From positions 1 through 31,835 of the forward strand of contig URHH01000018.1 of the NCBI GenBank assembly GCA_900547615.1: DNA of 31,835 nt, written 5' to 3'. The DNA is from an uncultured Blautia sp. (GTDB taxonomy: Bacteria; Bacillota; Clostridia; Lachnospirales; Lachnospiraceae). Position 1 is the first letter of the stretch, and every line of letters begins with the position of its first letter. Positions 15,864-23,855 of the stretch are shown here, one piece after another. The notes under the pieces are model-generated. The model was given only the letters and a program-made list of their open reading frames with translations. It made no database searches and was not told where the DNA came from. The translations under genes and the position numbers were made by a program.

Positions 15864-17402
15864 TTATGCATGATTTACACACACACCGTTTTCATCAAAA
15901 ATATAAGTCATTCCATCAATGGTAAGAGTCGTATTTTGCGCCATGATACCGGATGTATCCGTCCAGCCCGGATAAAAATAATACCATCTGCCCTTTATTT
16001 TATGCCATTGTTTGTATGCTTTTCCTTCCTTATTAAAATAGTATGTGTTTATTTTACCATTTTCCTGAATTTTGGCGAATCCGTTATTCAGTCTCGCGCC
16101 GTCTGCGCCATAATAGTAAATATCTCCCTGACTACTGATCCGTTTTCTGTTTGTGAACGCGTATCCTCTCTTGCTGTCAAAAAGATAAAATTTTCCGTGG
16201 ACATTTCTGGAGCCTTTATATGCGTATCCATCTGCTCCCATGTAATATTTCTTTCCGCCAGTCTGCACCCAGGTATTTGATACACGGATTCCGTTCGCAT
16301 CTGCGTAGCAGGTTCTGTTTGTGGAAGCGGAATAAAGAAGCTGATTCTGGAACAGATGACCGTCCTTACTGTCAAAGCAGTAATATTCTCCGCCTATTTT
16401 TCTTGTTCCTTTTAAAGGCTCTCCATTCTTATAATAATATTTTTTGCCGTCTTTTTCTACCCAGCCGTCTTTTCCTGTATTGCTGCCGTCTCCCGGAACA
16501 CCCGGTACATAGCTGCTTACCGGCTCTGTCCTCGGCACGATTTTCTTTGTATAATCCACATATCCGAAATTGACGTCTACATTACAGTCTTTTGGAATAC
16601 CGTCGATCAGACCTTTTGTAGGATTTAAAGTTCCGCCTCCGTCTCCGTCTGTTGCCTGCCAGATCGTATAATCATAAAGAGAGCTTGATGGCGCCTGGAT
16701 TTTATCGCCGTAGCTTGCGATCCATACATCAAGACCGGAAAGACGGCTCATATCAATTTTGCTGCTGTACCAGTATGTATTGCAGTAAATCATGGGATAA
16801 TATCCCGCCCTCTTTACCTCATTACAGAAGGTAAGGGCAAGCTCTGAGATTTTTGAAGGCGTCAGTTCTCCCATTTTTGCATATTCCAGGTCAAATACAA
16901 CAGGATAGGATACTTTGTATCCCCGCATTTTCTCAATGGCAAGCTGCGCCTCTTTTAACGCCTGCTCTTTTGTGGTAGCTGTGCTGTATACATAAGTTCC
17001 CACCGGCATTCCCACAGCGTTTGCTTCCCGCATATTGTAATCATACGTCTTATCCATATAGCCGGTTCCATATGCAATTCGTATCATGGCAAAATCCACA
17101 TTTGATTTTTTAACCTTTGACCAGTTAATTTTTCCCTGCCATTCAGATACGTCGATTCCTCTTGTAATTGCCCCGGGTATTGCCACTCCGCTTCCGTTGT
17201 AGCAGACTCCGTTAATCTTCTGCCATGCCTTTGGGTTCGGTTTTTCATTATCGTCTTTCTTTCTCTGACGTTCCTCTAAAACAACTGCCTCACTTCTGTC
17301 ATACGGTTCAAAAGGATTTGCATTTACTACCGCGCTCCCCCCGCCAGGACTCAGAGTTACTACTGCCAGTCCTACAGACAGCCATTTCTTCCATTTTTTC
17401 AT
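15864..17402 (-). CDS. Secreted GH25 muramidase with cell-wall-binding repeats
   Basis: Exported lysozyme-type N-acetylmuramidase of 512 residues. The N-terminus (MKKWKKWLSVGLAVVTLSPGGGSAVVNA) is a signal peptide. The GH25 domain spans about 82-285: RGIDVSEWQG (Asp84), YPVVFDLEYA (Asp171, Glu173), VWIASYG and NVDVNFG (Asp276), matching the acidic residues of the GH25 active site. From about 310 to the end run choline-binding-type repeats (GWVEKDGKKYYYKNGEPLKG, GRWYYFYPGW, GMTYIFDENG) that anchor such proteins to wall glycans. The start follows AGAGGT. It is the first gene after a strong promoter and only 17 bases before wecE, so it seems co-expressed with the polysaccharide genes and may open peptidoglycan for glycan insertion or wall turnover. 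A defensive bacteriolysin role is possible. Confidence 0.93.
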   Translation of the reverse strand: MKKWKKWLSVGLAVVTLSPGGGSAVVNANPFEPYDRSEAVVLEERQRKKDDNEKPNPKAWQKINGVCYNGSGVAIPGAITRGIDVSEWQGKINWSKVKKSNVDFAMIRIAYGTGYMDKTYDYNMREANAVGMPVGTYVYSTATTKEQALKEAQLAIEKMRGYKVSYPVVFDLEYAKMGELTPSKISELALTFCNEVKRAGYYPMIYCNTYWYSSKIDMSRLSGLDVWIASYGDKIQAPSSSLYDYTIWQATDGDGGGTLNPTKGLIDGIPKDCNVDVNFGYVDYTKKIVPRTEPVSSYVPGVPGDGSNTGKDGWVEKDGKKYYYKNGEPLKGTRKIGGEYYCFDSKDGHLFQNQLLYSASTNRTCYADANGIRVSNTWVQTGGKKYYMGADGYAYKGSRNVHGKFYLFDSKRGYAFTNRKRISSQGDIYYYGADGARLNNGFAKIQENGKINTYYFNKEGKAYKQWHKIKGRWYYFYPGWTDTSGIMAQNTTLTIDGMTYIFDENGVCVNHA

Positions 17403-17465
17403 ATTCTACCTCTTTTTCAGATATATCTCCTTTGTTTCTCTCATGGCATAAAAGCCACAGCCCTT

Positions 17466-17494
17466 ATTATACAGACTGCTTTCCTAAATTTCAA
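17466..17494 (-). promoter_or_regulatory. Strong sigma-70/A-type promoter for the muramidase-polysaccharide operon
   Basis: On the minus strand TTGAAA (17489-17494) is followed by a 17-base spacer and a perfect TATAAT (17466-17471), 64 bases before the muramidase ATG. No terminator is visible until 2758, so this promoter may drive all ten genes down to the YfhO-family gene. Confidence 0.75.
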
Positions 17495-17538
17495 GAAATA
17501 ATGTTAAGCTGCTGCGTCATATATCTGCACATCGAAAA

Positions 17539-17570
17539 GCAGGAGATATGCCGCCAGACATATCTCCTGC
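17539..17570 (-). terminator. Intrinsic terminator after the L,D-transpeptidase gene
   Basis: A perfect 12-base-pair stem (GCAGGAGATATG with CATATCTCCTGC) and an 8-base loop are followed on the minus strand by TTTTCG. It closes the cdaA-side transcription unit and separates it from the muramidase promoter. The plus-strand version is followed by a poor T tract. Confidence 0.8.
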
Positions 17571-17595
17571 AATATTTACATTTTCTTCCTGCTCT

Positions 17596-19428
17596 TTAAA
17601 TAGACGGGTCTGTCGGGTCAAAATTGTACGGAGGCCGCATCGGAACAAGAGCTCTTCTTCCAAGAGGTCCTTTTAACGCTTCTCTTGATTCGTATTTATT
17701 GGAACGGAAAATACGGATCGTTGCTCCGTTACAGTTTTCATATACCCATTTTGCATCTGCTACACAGGCACGGATACAGCCGTGAGATGCAGGATTTCCG
17801 AGCTTATTGTACTCTCCTGCCGGAACGCTGTATGGATTCATTGCCACACCGGCTACGGAATGTACGAAAATTCCACCAAGACCGGCGCCCTGTACATGCG
17901 TTCCATACTGTCCCCAGGACGGCCCCATAAGGCTCTGCCATCTTGAACTTCTCCTGAGCGTATATGTTCCATTTGGCGTCTCTGTTCCCGGTGCACCAAC
18001 AGATACACGGATTGATTTTACAGGTACCGTTCTGCTCTCATCATAAATCGTCATTAAACCGTTTGTCTGATCCACTTCTACATAGTACGGTCCTCTGTAA
18101 ACAGAAGTAAGATCATTGATACGGTATGCTTTTTCATCAAAGTAATAGCGAAGTCCGTCAATCACTGCGCTTGTATCTTTGTAGAAACCGTTTCCTTTTG
18201 GATTGACATAGCGGACTTTATTCTCTGAGTTGCTTAAAACAACCCAGCCTGTACAGAATTTGCCCTGCCCGTCAAGCCAGCCGTATGTATTATCTTTCCA
18301 GCGGAATGCATTTGTAAGAGTTGTGAATTTCTGGAAATAATACCAGTTTCCGTTAATCTTCTTCCACTCGTCTCTTGCAAGCTGTCCGTCAGGCTCTGCA
18401 TAATACCATTTGTTGTTATATTTGATCATGGTATTTTTGAAGGCTTTTCCACGATGTGTCTTTTCATCGGAAATTTCAAAGAAATAAGTTTTTCCGTCAA
18501 TTTCCTTGATCCCGCTTGCCAGTCTTCCAATGGAATCAAAATACTGGCTTCCAACCCATCGGTTCATATAATGTTCGCCGTTATCACGGAAATAGAACCA
18601 GCCAAGGAATTTTCCGGACGGCCATGTTACTTTCTGCCAGCCCTTTTTCTCAGAAACACGTCCCGCTGTACTTCCAAAGTAAAAATACTTCGGTCCTGCG
18701 GAAGTCGGACACTGTTTCCACATATTCTTCCAGCCTACCTGTTTTCCGCTCTTTGTAAAGTAGTAGCGGTAATTTCCGTAGCGTACCAGCTTATCTTTTA
18801 CAATACGTCCCTGAGAATCGGAACCGTACCATGCGCCGTCCACACATTTTGTTCTTCTGTTCTTTAAAATATAGCCGTTGTGATCCAGAAGATATTTATG
18901 TGAATTGCTCTTCGGATTAATTGTGATCGCTACATTTCCTTTATGGATAATGGCTTTTCCTTTATCTTTGCCCTTATTGCTTCTGTTAAAGTAAATCCAT
19001 TTTTCCCCTTTGCTGTTTGTGCCCATGCAGCGCCAGCCGCCCATGAACATCTGTCCCGGAATCTCACTCTCCGGATCAAAGAAATATTTGGAGCCGTTGA
19101 TGCCGATAAATCCTGTTCTCGGCGTTCCATCGTCCGCCAGCGCATAATATGCGCCGTTAATCTCCATATAACCGGTATCTTTATATTTGTCATTTAACTC
19201 TTTTACACTGACATTTGCTCCGTCTGCATCGTAAAAACGGAATTTTTTATTCTGGTACAGCCAGTAATTTCGCTTCTGCGCACCGATATTGGAAGTAACC
19301 GGTGTTTTCGAAACTCCTGTATACTCTTTATAAAGCTCTGCTGTGCTTTCCTCGGCAAAATAAAACTCACCTGCTTTTAAAAATCCCGGTGTTCCTGTCT
19401 TCACTGTTTTTTTACCGGTTGTCATCAC
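17596..19428 (-). CDS. L,D-transpeptidase (YkuD) with wall-binding repeats, C-terminal part of frameshifted gene
   Basis: Wall-modifying enzyme fragment of 610 residues from the first possible start. The first roughly 420 residues are choline-binding-type repeats (for example GTPRTGFIGINGSKYFFD, GKTYFFEISDEKT, INGNWYYFQK). A YkuD domain follows (about 440-575) with FVHSVAG and the catalytic SHGCIRAC (Cys about 551); such domains make 3-3 crosslinks or attach proteins in peptidoglycan. The frame stays open upstream of 19428 to about 19590 and encodes more repeat sequence (EGREFYKAADGLIRVTTKSV, GYYFFDENG). No ribosome binding site precedes the GTG at 19428 or ATG at 19425. It is therefore the rest of the gene starting at 20216, displaced by one base near 19549-19571. 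Restored, the protein would have about 870 residues. Confidence 0.88.
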   Translation of the reverse strand: MMTTGKKTVKTGTPGFLKAGEFYFAEESTAELYKEYTGVSKTPVTSNIGAQKRNYWLYQNKKFRFYDADGANVSVKELNDKYKDTGYMEINGAYYALADDGTPRTGFIGINGSKYFFDPESEIPGQMFMGGWRCMGTNSKGEKWIYFNRSNKGKDKGKAIIHKGNVAITINPKSNSHKYLLDHNGYILKNRRTKCVDGAWYGSDSQGRIVKDKLVRYGNYRYYFTKSGKQVGWKNMWKQCPTSAGPKYFYFGSTAGRVSEKKGWQKVTWPSGKFLGWFYFRDNGEHYMNRWVGSQYFDSIGRLASGIKEIDGKTYFFEISDEKTHRGKAFKNTMIKYNNKWYYAEPDGQLARDEWKKINGNWYYFQKFTTLTNAFRWKDNTYGWLDGQGKFCTGWVVLSNSENKVRYVNPKGNGFYKDTSAVIDGLRYYFDEKAYRINDLTSVYRGPYYVEVDQTNGLMTIYDESRTVPVKSIRVSVGAPGTETPNGTYTLRRSSRWQSLMGPSWGQYGTHVQGAGLGGIFVHSVAGVAMNPYSVPAGEYNKLGNPASHGCIRACVADAKWVYENCNGATIRIFRSNKYESREALKGPLGRRALVPMRPPYNFDPTDPSI

Positions 19429-19493
19429 ACCATTTTCATCAAAGAAATAATATCCTGTATGTTCTCCCTTTACAGATTTTGTGGTGACACGGA

Positions 19494-20216
19494 TCAGACC
19501 GTCTGCTGCTTTATAGAATTCTCTTCCCTCTGCGGCTTCGAAAACACTCCCCCCTTCCCACCGCCTCCCCCTGCCAATGGCTGCTGCACAGCGTCACTCT
19601 GTACTGCCTCGTCTGCCGGAACTGCTTCCATTGGAAGCACATCTGAAAGTACCTCTCCCTCTGTTATTGATTCATCTGCCAGTTCGGCTGCTGCCGGCTT
19701 CTCTTCCGGCTTTTCGTCTGGTTTTTCTTCCGGTTTCTCCTCTGCAGAACCCATGTTTTTCACAAGCTTCCACCCCTGTGGAACCTTTACCCAGTATTCC
19801 GGTCCTACTGTAACAGAAGCTGCTGCTTCTCCCACCGGAACATCTGCCGTATTTCCTGATTCCGGTATATCTGCTGTTTCCTCTCCTGAAGAAAGAAGAT
19901 CTTCCTGCGGCATTGAAGAATCTGCTTCCGGCGTCACGGTTATCTCCGGTGTTACGGTTGCTTCCGGCGTCACAGTTGCCTCTGGTGTTACATCTGTTTC
20001 CGGCATTTCCAGGCTGTCGTCCTGATCTTCCTCAGGAACTTCCGGTGTTACCGGCGCTTCCGGAAATTCTTCTTCCGGCTCAAAGGGCTCTGTAACTACA
20101 GTATCTCCCACTACGCCATCTGAAACGCCGTCGCTTAAAGCTGACGCTCCTGTCTGCACTACCATAGACATACACATGGTAAGGCTCAAAACGGCTGCTA
20201 CCACTTTTTTCTTCAT
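19494..20216 (-). CDS. Signal peptide and acidic linker, N-terminal part of frameshifted L,D-transpeptidase
   Basis: As read, a 240-residue secreted protein. MKKKVVAAVLSLTMCMSMVVQTGASA is a clear signal peptide, and AAAGGAGG sits just before the ATG. The rest is a low-complexity acidic linker rich in Pro, Glu and Thr, with TPEATV and EEKP repeats and a short ordered piece (VGPEYWVKVPQGWKLVKN). After the glycine run LAGGGGGKGG the reading is VFSKPQREENSIKQQTV, unlike any domain, whereas the neighbouring frame continues into wall-binding repeats and the YkuD domain. The intact gene is probably one L,D-transpeptidase. It lies 42 bases after the HPr-family gene with no terminator visible between. 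If the shift is real, the default product is a truncated secreted linker with no enzyme. Confidence 0.8.
   Translation of the reverse strand: MKKKVVAAVLSLTMCMSMVVQTGASALSDGVSDGVVGDTVVTEPFEPEEEFPEAPVTPEVPEEDQDDSLEMPETDVTPEATVTPEATVTPEITVTPEADSSMPQEDLLSSGEETADIPESGNTADVPVGEAAASVTVGPEYWVKVPQGWKLVKNMGSAEEKPEEKPDEKPEEKPAAAELADESITEGEVLSDVLPMEAVPADEAVQSDAVQQPLAGGGGGKGGVFSKPQREENSIKQQTV
19549..19571 (-). other. Frameshift site: G tracts and possible -1 slippery heptamer
   Basis: The minus strand has a run of five G (19567-19571) and one of six G (19549-19554) within 23 bases. The signal-peptide frame must move by -1, equivalent to one extra base, to enter the transpeptidase frame. The six-G run gives G GGG GGA in the upstream frame, which fits the X XXY YYZ pattern, and a GGAGG motif lies 9 bases before it. 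Sequencing error, slipped-strand phase variation and ribosomal frameshifting all remain possible. Confidence 0.7.
19695..19743 (-). repeat. 12-base in-frame repeats encoding EEKP units
   Basis: Successive degenerate 12-base units encode EEKPEEKPDEKPEEKP in the linker of the secreted protein. Such Pro/Glu repeats commonly form an extended wall-spanning stalk and can vary in copy number. Confidence 0.6.
19924..19995 (-). repeat. 18-base in-frame tandem repeats encoding (A/I/D)TVTPE-type units
   Basis: Four adjacent 18-base units (starting at 19924, 19942, 19960 and 19978 on the plus strand) encode a TVTPEA-type hexapeptide in the linker. The units differ at a few bases, so this is a diverged minisatellite rather than a fresh expansion. 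Confidence 0.65.
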
Positions 20217-20258
20217 ATGTGCTCCTCCTTTTATAATATAAATAAACAGATGTCGTTC

Positions 20259-20522
20259 CTACTCTCCAAGTCCGCCTTCTATAGCGGTTACAAGCGCATG
20301 AAGCGCCGTTTCCTCATCTGTCCCCTCACAGACAAGTTCAATTTCATCTCCACACTTTACACAGGCTCCCAGGACACTGAGAACGCTTTTTGCATTGGCA
20401 GTTCCGCCGTCAAACGTAAAGGTGATGAGAGATTTATATTTCATTGCTTCCTTGCAAAGAATCCCTGCAGGCCGCAAGTGAAGCCCTGTGGGATTTTTCA
20501 CTGTCACTTTCTGGCTGATCAT
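20259..20522 (-). CDS. HPr-family phosphocarrier protein
   Basis: Small cytoplasmic protein of 87 residues, the normal HPr length. His15 in GLHLRPAG is the site phosphorylated by enzyme I, and Ser46 in NAKSVLSVLG is the site of HPr kinase in Gram-positive bacteria; both are present at canonical positions. HPr passes phosphate to sugar permeases, and its Ser-P form acts in carbon catabolite control through CcpA. It carries an unusual Cys pair in GACVKCGDEIEL. The start follows AAGGGGAG, 19 bases after cdaR, so it seems to share the cdaA transcript. It is not beside a ptsI gene, so it may be a second copy with a regulatory role rather than the main ptsH. Confidence 0.92.
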   Translation of the reverse strand: MISQKVTVKNPTGLHLRPAGILCKEAMKYKSLITFTFDGGTANAKSVLSVLGACVKCGDEIELVCEGTDEETALHALVTAIEGGLGE

Positions 20523-20541
20523 TTTTCGTCTCCCCTTAGTT

Positions 20542-21837
20542 TTATTTTTCTTCTGTAATTGTAGAAACTTTGGAAACCTTTATTTCTGTCTTTACGTCCT
20601 CTATCAGTTCATAACCTTTGGGAAGAGTAATTTTAACAGGAACTTCATAGCTTCCTTCTTTTTTATCAGATAAGTCGATGGACGCCTTAATATCGTCTTC
20701 ACTTAACGCCTCTATATCTCCGTCCACTGCCTTAACTCTCACTTCCATCTTGTCAATTTCAAAGGATACCTGAAGGTCGTCCGCCTTATTTTTAAACCGA
20801 ACGCTGTCTTTTGTCGCCGGAATCGTAAAGATTTTTCCGCCTTCTGGAAGAATCCTGATATTTACCCATACTTCTTCGCTGGAACCGCTGGTAAGCTTCA
20901 GACCTTCCGAGAGAAGTTCTGCAATATTTACCTTCTCCTCCACGTCCTTCTTTGCTCCGCTGATGTCCACACTTTTTTCATCCTGTACCCAGATGGTATT
21001 TCCCATGACTTTCAGCTCGTCCAGCGCCTCATCGCTTCCTGCCACGCTGACTGTTTCAGGAACAGTCACTGCACTGTCCACCACATAACCGTCAGCCGGC
21101 TCGCCTTTATAATTCACATTGATCTTCACGCCTGCACGAACCTTCCACAATTTCGTAGTAACGGTTGCCTTCACATTGTCCATGCCGATATACTTCATGG
21201 AGTCATCTGAAAGCTGTTCCTGGTTTTTATCGATAATCGTAAGATTTTCCGTATCCGTAGTATCCTCTGTAATTCCGTTTACATCTACATTTACCATTAC
21301 CTTATCTATTTTATTGATCATGGACTTCGGTCCTGTAATCCTGACTTTCTCCGGGCTCACAATCTGCGAACCGATCTCATAGCCCTTTCCCGGAGTTCCC
21401 TCTCCACTGTTGACTGTCACCATAAACTCAGCCGTTGCCCTGTCTTCCAGTCGGACGCTCATATTCTGAGGCTGTACGGAAATATTGTTGGGGCTGATTC
21501 CCGGACAGGTAACACTGATCGGGATCATAACCGGATTTGTCTCAAGACTCACCGCCTGCTGTGCATCTGCCACAGCCTGAATATCTTCGGCAGTGATCCT
21601 GCTCAATGTTTTTCTCTCTGCCTTGATGGTCACACGAACAGTAGTCTGATCGTCGTCACGCATGCATACTTTATCCGTATCTTCTATATACTGCTTGTTT
21701 GTGAGTTCCACATTAGAAATAATATAGGTCTTGCTGACTACCGGATTGTCCACATTGACTACGATCAGCCACACAAGAATTGCCACCGCAAGAGACATGA
21801 TTTTTAAAGGAAAGTTATTTGGTCGTTTTTTCTTCAT
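20542..21837 (-). CDS. cdaR: YbbR-domain protein, CdaA regulator
   Basis: Membrane-anchored extracytoplasmic protein of 431 residues. One N-terminal membrane helix (PLKIMSLAVAILVWLIVVNVDNPVV) is followed by a series of YbbR repeats of about 80 residues; repeating elements such as VRVTIKAERKTLSRITAEDIQAVAD and VRVKAVDGDIEALSEDDIKASID mark them. CdaR proteins bind the diadenylate cyclase CdaA and adjust c-di-AMP output. The start ATG lies inside the end of cdaA (23-base overlap) with AAAGGGAGAG upstream, consistent with coupled translation. The usual third partner gene, glmM, does not follow; an HPr-family gene does. Confidence 0.9.
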   Translation of the reverse strand: MKKKRPNNFPLKIMSLAVAILVWLIVVNVDNPVVSKTYIISNVELTNKQYIEDTDKVCMRDDDQTTVRVTIKAERKTLSRITAEDIQAVADAQQAVSLETNPVMIPISVTCPGISPNNISVQPQNMSVRLEDRATAEFMVTVNSGEGTPGKGYEIGSQIVSPEKVRITGPKSMINKIDKVMVNVDVNGITEDTTDTENLTIIDKNQEQLSDDSMKYIGMDNVKATVTTKLWKVRAGVKINVNYKGEPADGYVVDSAVTVPETVSVAGSDEALDELKVMGNTIWVQDEKSVDISGAKKDVEEKVNIAELLSEGLKLTSGSSEEVWVNIRILPEGGKIFTIPATKDSVRFKNKADDLQVSFEIDKMEVRVKAVDGDIEALSEDDIKASIDLSDKKEGSYEVPVKITLPKGYELIEDVKTEIKVSKVSTITEEK

Positions 21838-22702
21838 GTTTCACTCTCCCTTTCAGTAAATGGCGCAGCTTGCCATTCTCGATCACCGTTTTGTTCTGTG
21901 CCTTTACAAGAGCGGATCGAAGAGCGGCACTGTTTACACAGCGCGTCAGTTTTCCTCCCTGTGCAATCGAAACTTTTCCAGTTTCTTCTGATACAATAAT
22001 TGTAAGAGAATCACTCACCTCACTGATTCCCACACCGGCTCTGTGTCGTGTTCCAAGCTGTTTGCTCAGTTCCATATTATCGGAAAGAGGGAGATAGCAG
22101 GTAGCTGCCGCCACTCGATTCCCCCGTACGATCACCGCCCCATCATGGAGAGGAGTATTATGCTCAAAAATATTAATAAGAAGCTGACTTGTAAGCACAG
22201 CATCAATATTAATTCCCGTTCTTTCATATTCGGAAAGACGATTTTCCTGTTCTATTACAATCAGTGCCCCTGTCTTCACTTCCCCCATGTCGAAGCAGGC
22301 TTTTACCAGCTCGTTAATGGTCTTGTCCGTAAATCTTTCTTTTACTTCTTTTCCTGTGTCAAAGGGAATTAAGGTTGCCATAATTTTTTTCTGGCCCAGC
22401 TGTTCCAGCATTTTCCGGAGTTCCGGCTGAAAAATAACCATAACACCGATAATCAGCACATTGGATAATTTACTGATTATCCACAGGATCGTGTTCATTT
22501 TAAAAATATAGGCAAGAAAAATGAAGGCAAGCACCACAAGGATTCCCTTTAGCAAAGTGTAGGCTCTTGTAAACTTAATCCATACCATAAACTGGTACAC
22601 AAAAAAGGAAATCAGAAAAATTTCTATCACATCGATTACACCTACGCTGGGAAGGGATACTTTTGATAAAAATCCTGACAATATGGACGAAATACTTTCC
22701 AT
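21815..22702 (-). CDS. cdaA: Diadenylate cyclase
   Basis: Membrane-bound enzyme of 295 residues that makes cyclic di-AMP from two ATP. Three N-terminal membrane segments (about residues 20-40, 48-68 and 72-92) precede a DAC domain with both diagnostic motifs, LHDGAVIV (DGA at 187-189) and GTRHRAGVG (RHR at 219-221). CdaA is the main c-di-AMP synthase of many Firmicutes and links potassium and osmolyte balance with wall synthesis. It overlaps cdaR by 23 bases. The start follows AAAGGAGAG. It lies 55 bases after an uncharacterised membrane protein gene with no terminator seen between, so they may share a transcript. Confidence 0.95.
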   Translation of the reverse strand: MESISSILSGFLSKVSLPSVGVIDVIEIFLISFFVYQFMVWIKFTRAYTLLKGILVVLAFIFLAYIFKMNTILWIISKLSNVLIIGVMVIFQPELRKMLEQLGQKKIMATLIPFDTGKEVKERFTDKTINELVKACFDMGEVKTGALIVIEQENRLSEYERTGINIDAVLTSQLLINIFEHNTPLHDGAVIVRGNRVAAATCYLPLSDNMELSKQLGTRHRAGVGISEVSDSLTIIVSEETGKVSIAQGGKLTRCVNSAALRSALVKAQNKTVIENGKLRHLLKGRVKHEEKTTK

Positions 22703-22757
22703 GGTGCTCTCCTTTCTATTTGTTTCTTTTCTGTTCCGAAGCGGCTATCCCCTTCTC

Positions 22758-23855
22758 TTATAAATCTTTCAGGGATTCCTCCAGCTTCTTCTCAAAATCT
22801 ACTTCATCTGCCTTTTCTCTGGAAACCGGCGCCGCAGATTTTGGAGCTGCCGCTTTTTTTCCGTCTTCCTGAAAAATAGGATTTGCATAGGAAACTATGT
22901 CTTCCTCTGCCTTTTTGTCTTCTTTTACAGGCTGTGCTGTGATTTTCTTGATGCTTCTCTCAGAAGTTGTCACAGAAGCTTTTGGTACAGCCTTCACATA
23001 ATAATAGTATTCGTCATCTTCATATTCCAGACGTTCTGTACGTGTATAGTCTCCTCCGAATACAAAAAATTCCAGAATGATTCCCACTAAAACAGAAAGG
23101 ATCGTCTGTACAAGAAGAACCGGCAGAGATACCGTAACACCGCTCACAAAGAAGCTTCCGCCCAGCATGACCAGAATATATGCCACACCTCCGGTAATAA
23201 TGGAAATTCTCCATGCAAAATCAAAGGAACGCGTGCGGATCAGATTTACAATTAAAATAACTGCAACAAAAGCAACAAGTGTGATCCACATTGCCCAGTT
23301 CTGCATCAGTCCGTCTGAGAGGATTCGCAGCTTCTCAAGCATATCCACGTCCGGATTTACAAGTGTCTCTGAATTGCTGCGGATAAGCCGGATCACATAA
23401 TAAAGAATCACTCCGCTTCCCGCCGGAAAAGCAGCAAAAGCATTTCCCATAAGACCGCTTCCGATTGGAAGAAGCGCCGGTATTCCGAATCCAAAGGAAA
23501 GAGGCGTGCATACAAGCACGATATTCTGTCCTGCACTGAATCTCAGGAAAAGAACGGCAATAAACAAAATAATGATCAGCATAAATGCCGCTGTTTCCAT
23601 TCCCAGAGCATAGGAATGTCCAATCATAAGCAAAAATCCTACGAAAACTGTCACTCCGGGCGGCAGTATGGAACAGATAAGCGCCAGAATAAGTACAATA
23701 AATACATTATTTAACTGGCTCATGTATCCCATATTTGCGTTGATCCAGATAAAATACACAAGGGCAACCGCAAATTTGATAACCGGCAGAAGATAAATTT
23801 CGTACTGCCCGTAAAGGTTCTTGATTTTCTGTTTTAATTCCAGTAATGCTGTCAT
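22758..23855 (-). CDS. Uncharacterised polytopic membrane protein with acidic cytoplasmic-type tail
   Basis: I do not recognise a named family. The 365-residue protein has about eight hydrophobic segments in its first 270 residues (for example YLLPVIKFAVALVYFIWI, NVFIVLILALICSILPP, AAFMLIIILFIAVLFL, MWITLVAFVAVILIVNLI), then a hydrophilic tail of about 95 residues. The tail includes an odd EYEDDEYYYYVKAVPKASVTTSERSIKKI block and a Lys/Ala/Glu-rich end. The start ATG overlaps the previous stop by four bases (ATGA) with GGGAGGT upstream, tying it to the two-helix membrane protein before it. Position upstream of cdaA suggests an envelope role. Transporter-like and scaffold roles are both open. 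Confidence 0.75.
   Translation of the reverse strand: MTALLELKQKIKNLYGQYEIYLLPVIKFAVALVYFIWINANMGYMSQLNNVFIVLILALICSILPPGVTVFVGFLLMIGHSYALGMETAAFMLIIILFIAVLFLRFSAGQNIVLVCTPLSFGFGIPALLPIGSGLMGNAFAAFPAGSGVILYYVIRLIRSNSETLVNPDVDMLEKLRILSDGLMQNWAMWITLVAFVAVILIVNLIRTRSFDFAWRISIITGGVAYILVMLGGSFFVSGVTVSLPVLLVQTILSVLVGIILEFFVFGGDYTRTERLEYEDDEYYYYVKAVPKASVTTSERSIKKITAQPVKEDKKAEEDIVSYANPIFQEDGKKAAAPKSAAPVSREKADEVDFEKKLEESLKDL

Noticed and set aside
19425..19428. Independent translation start for the L,D-transpeptidase ORF
   Set aside because: No ribosome binding site precedes either codon, a signal peptide would be missing, and homologous repeat sequence continues upstream in the same frame.
20217..20258. 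Separate promoter for the L,D-transpeptidase gene
   Set aside because: A TATATTAT stretch could be a -10 box, but no -35 lies at a workable distance; the gap is short and co-transcription with the HPr-family gene is simpler.
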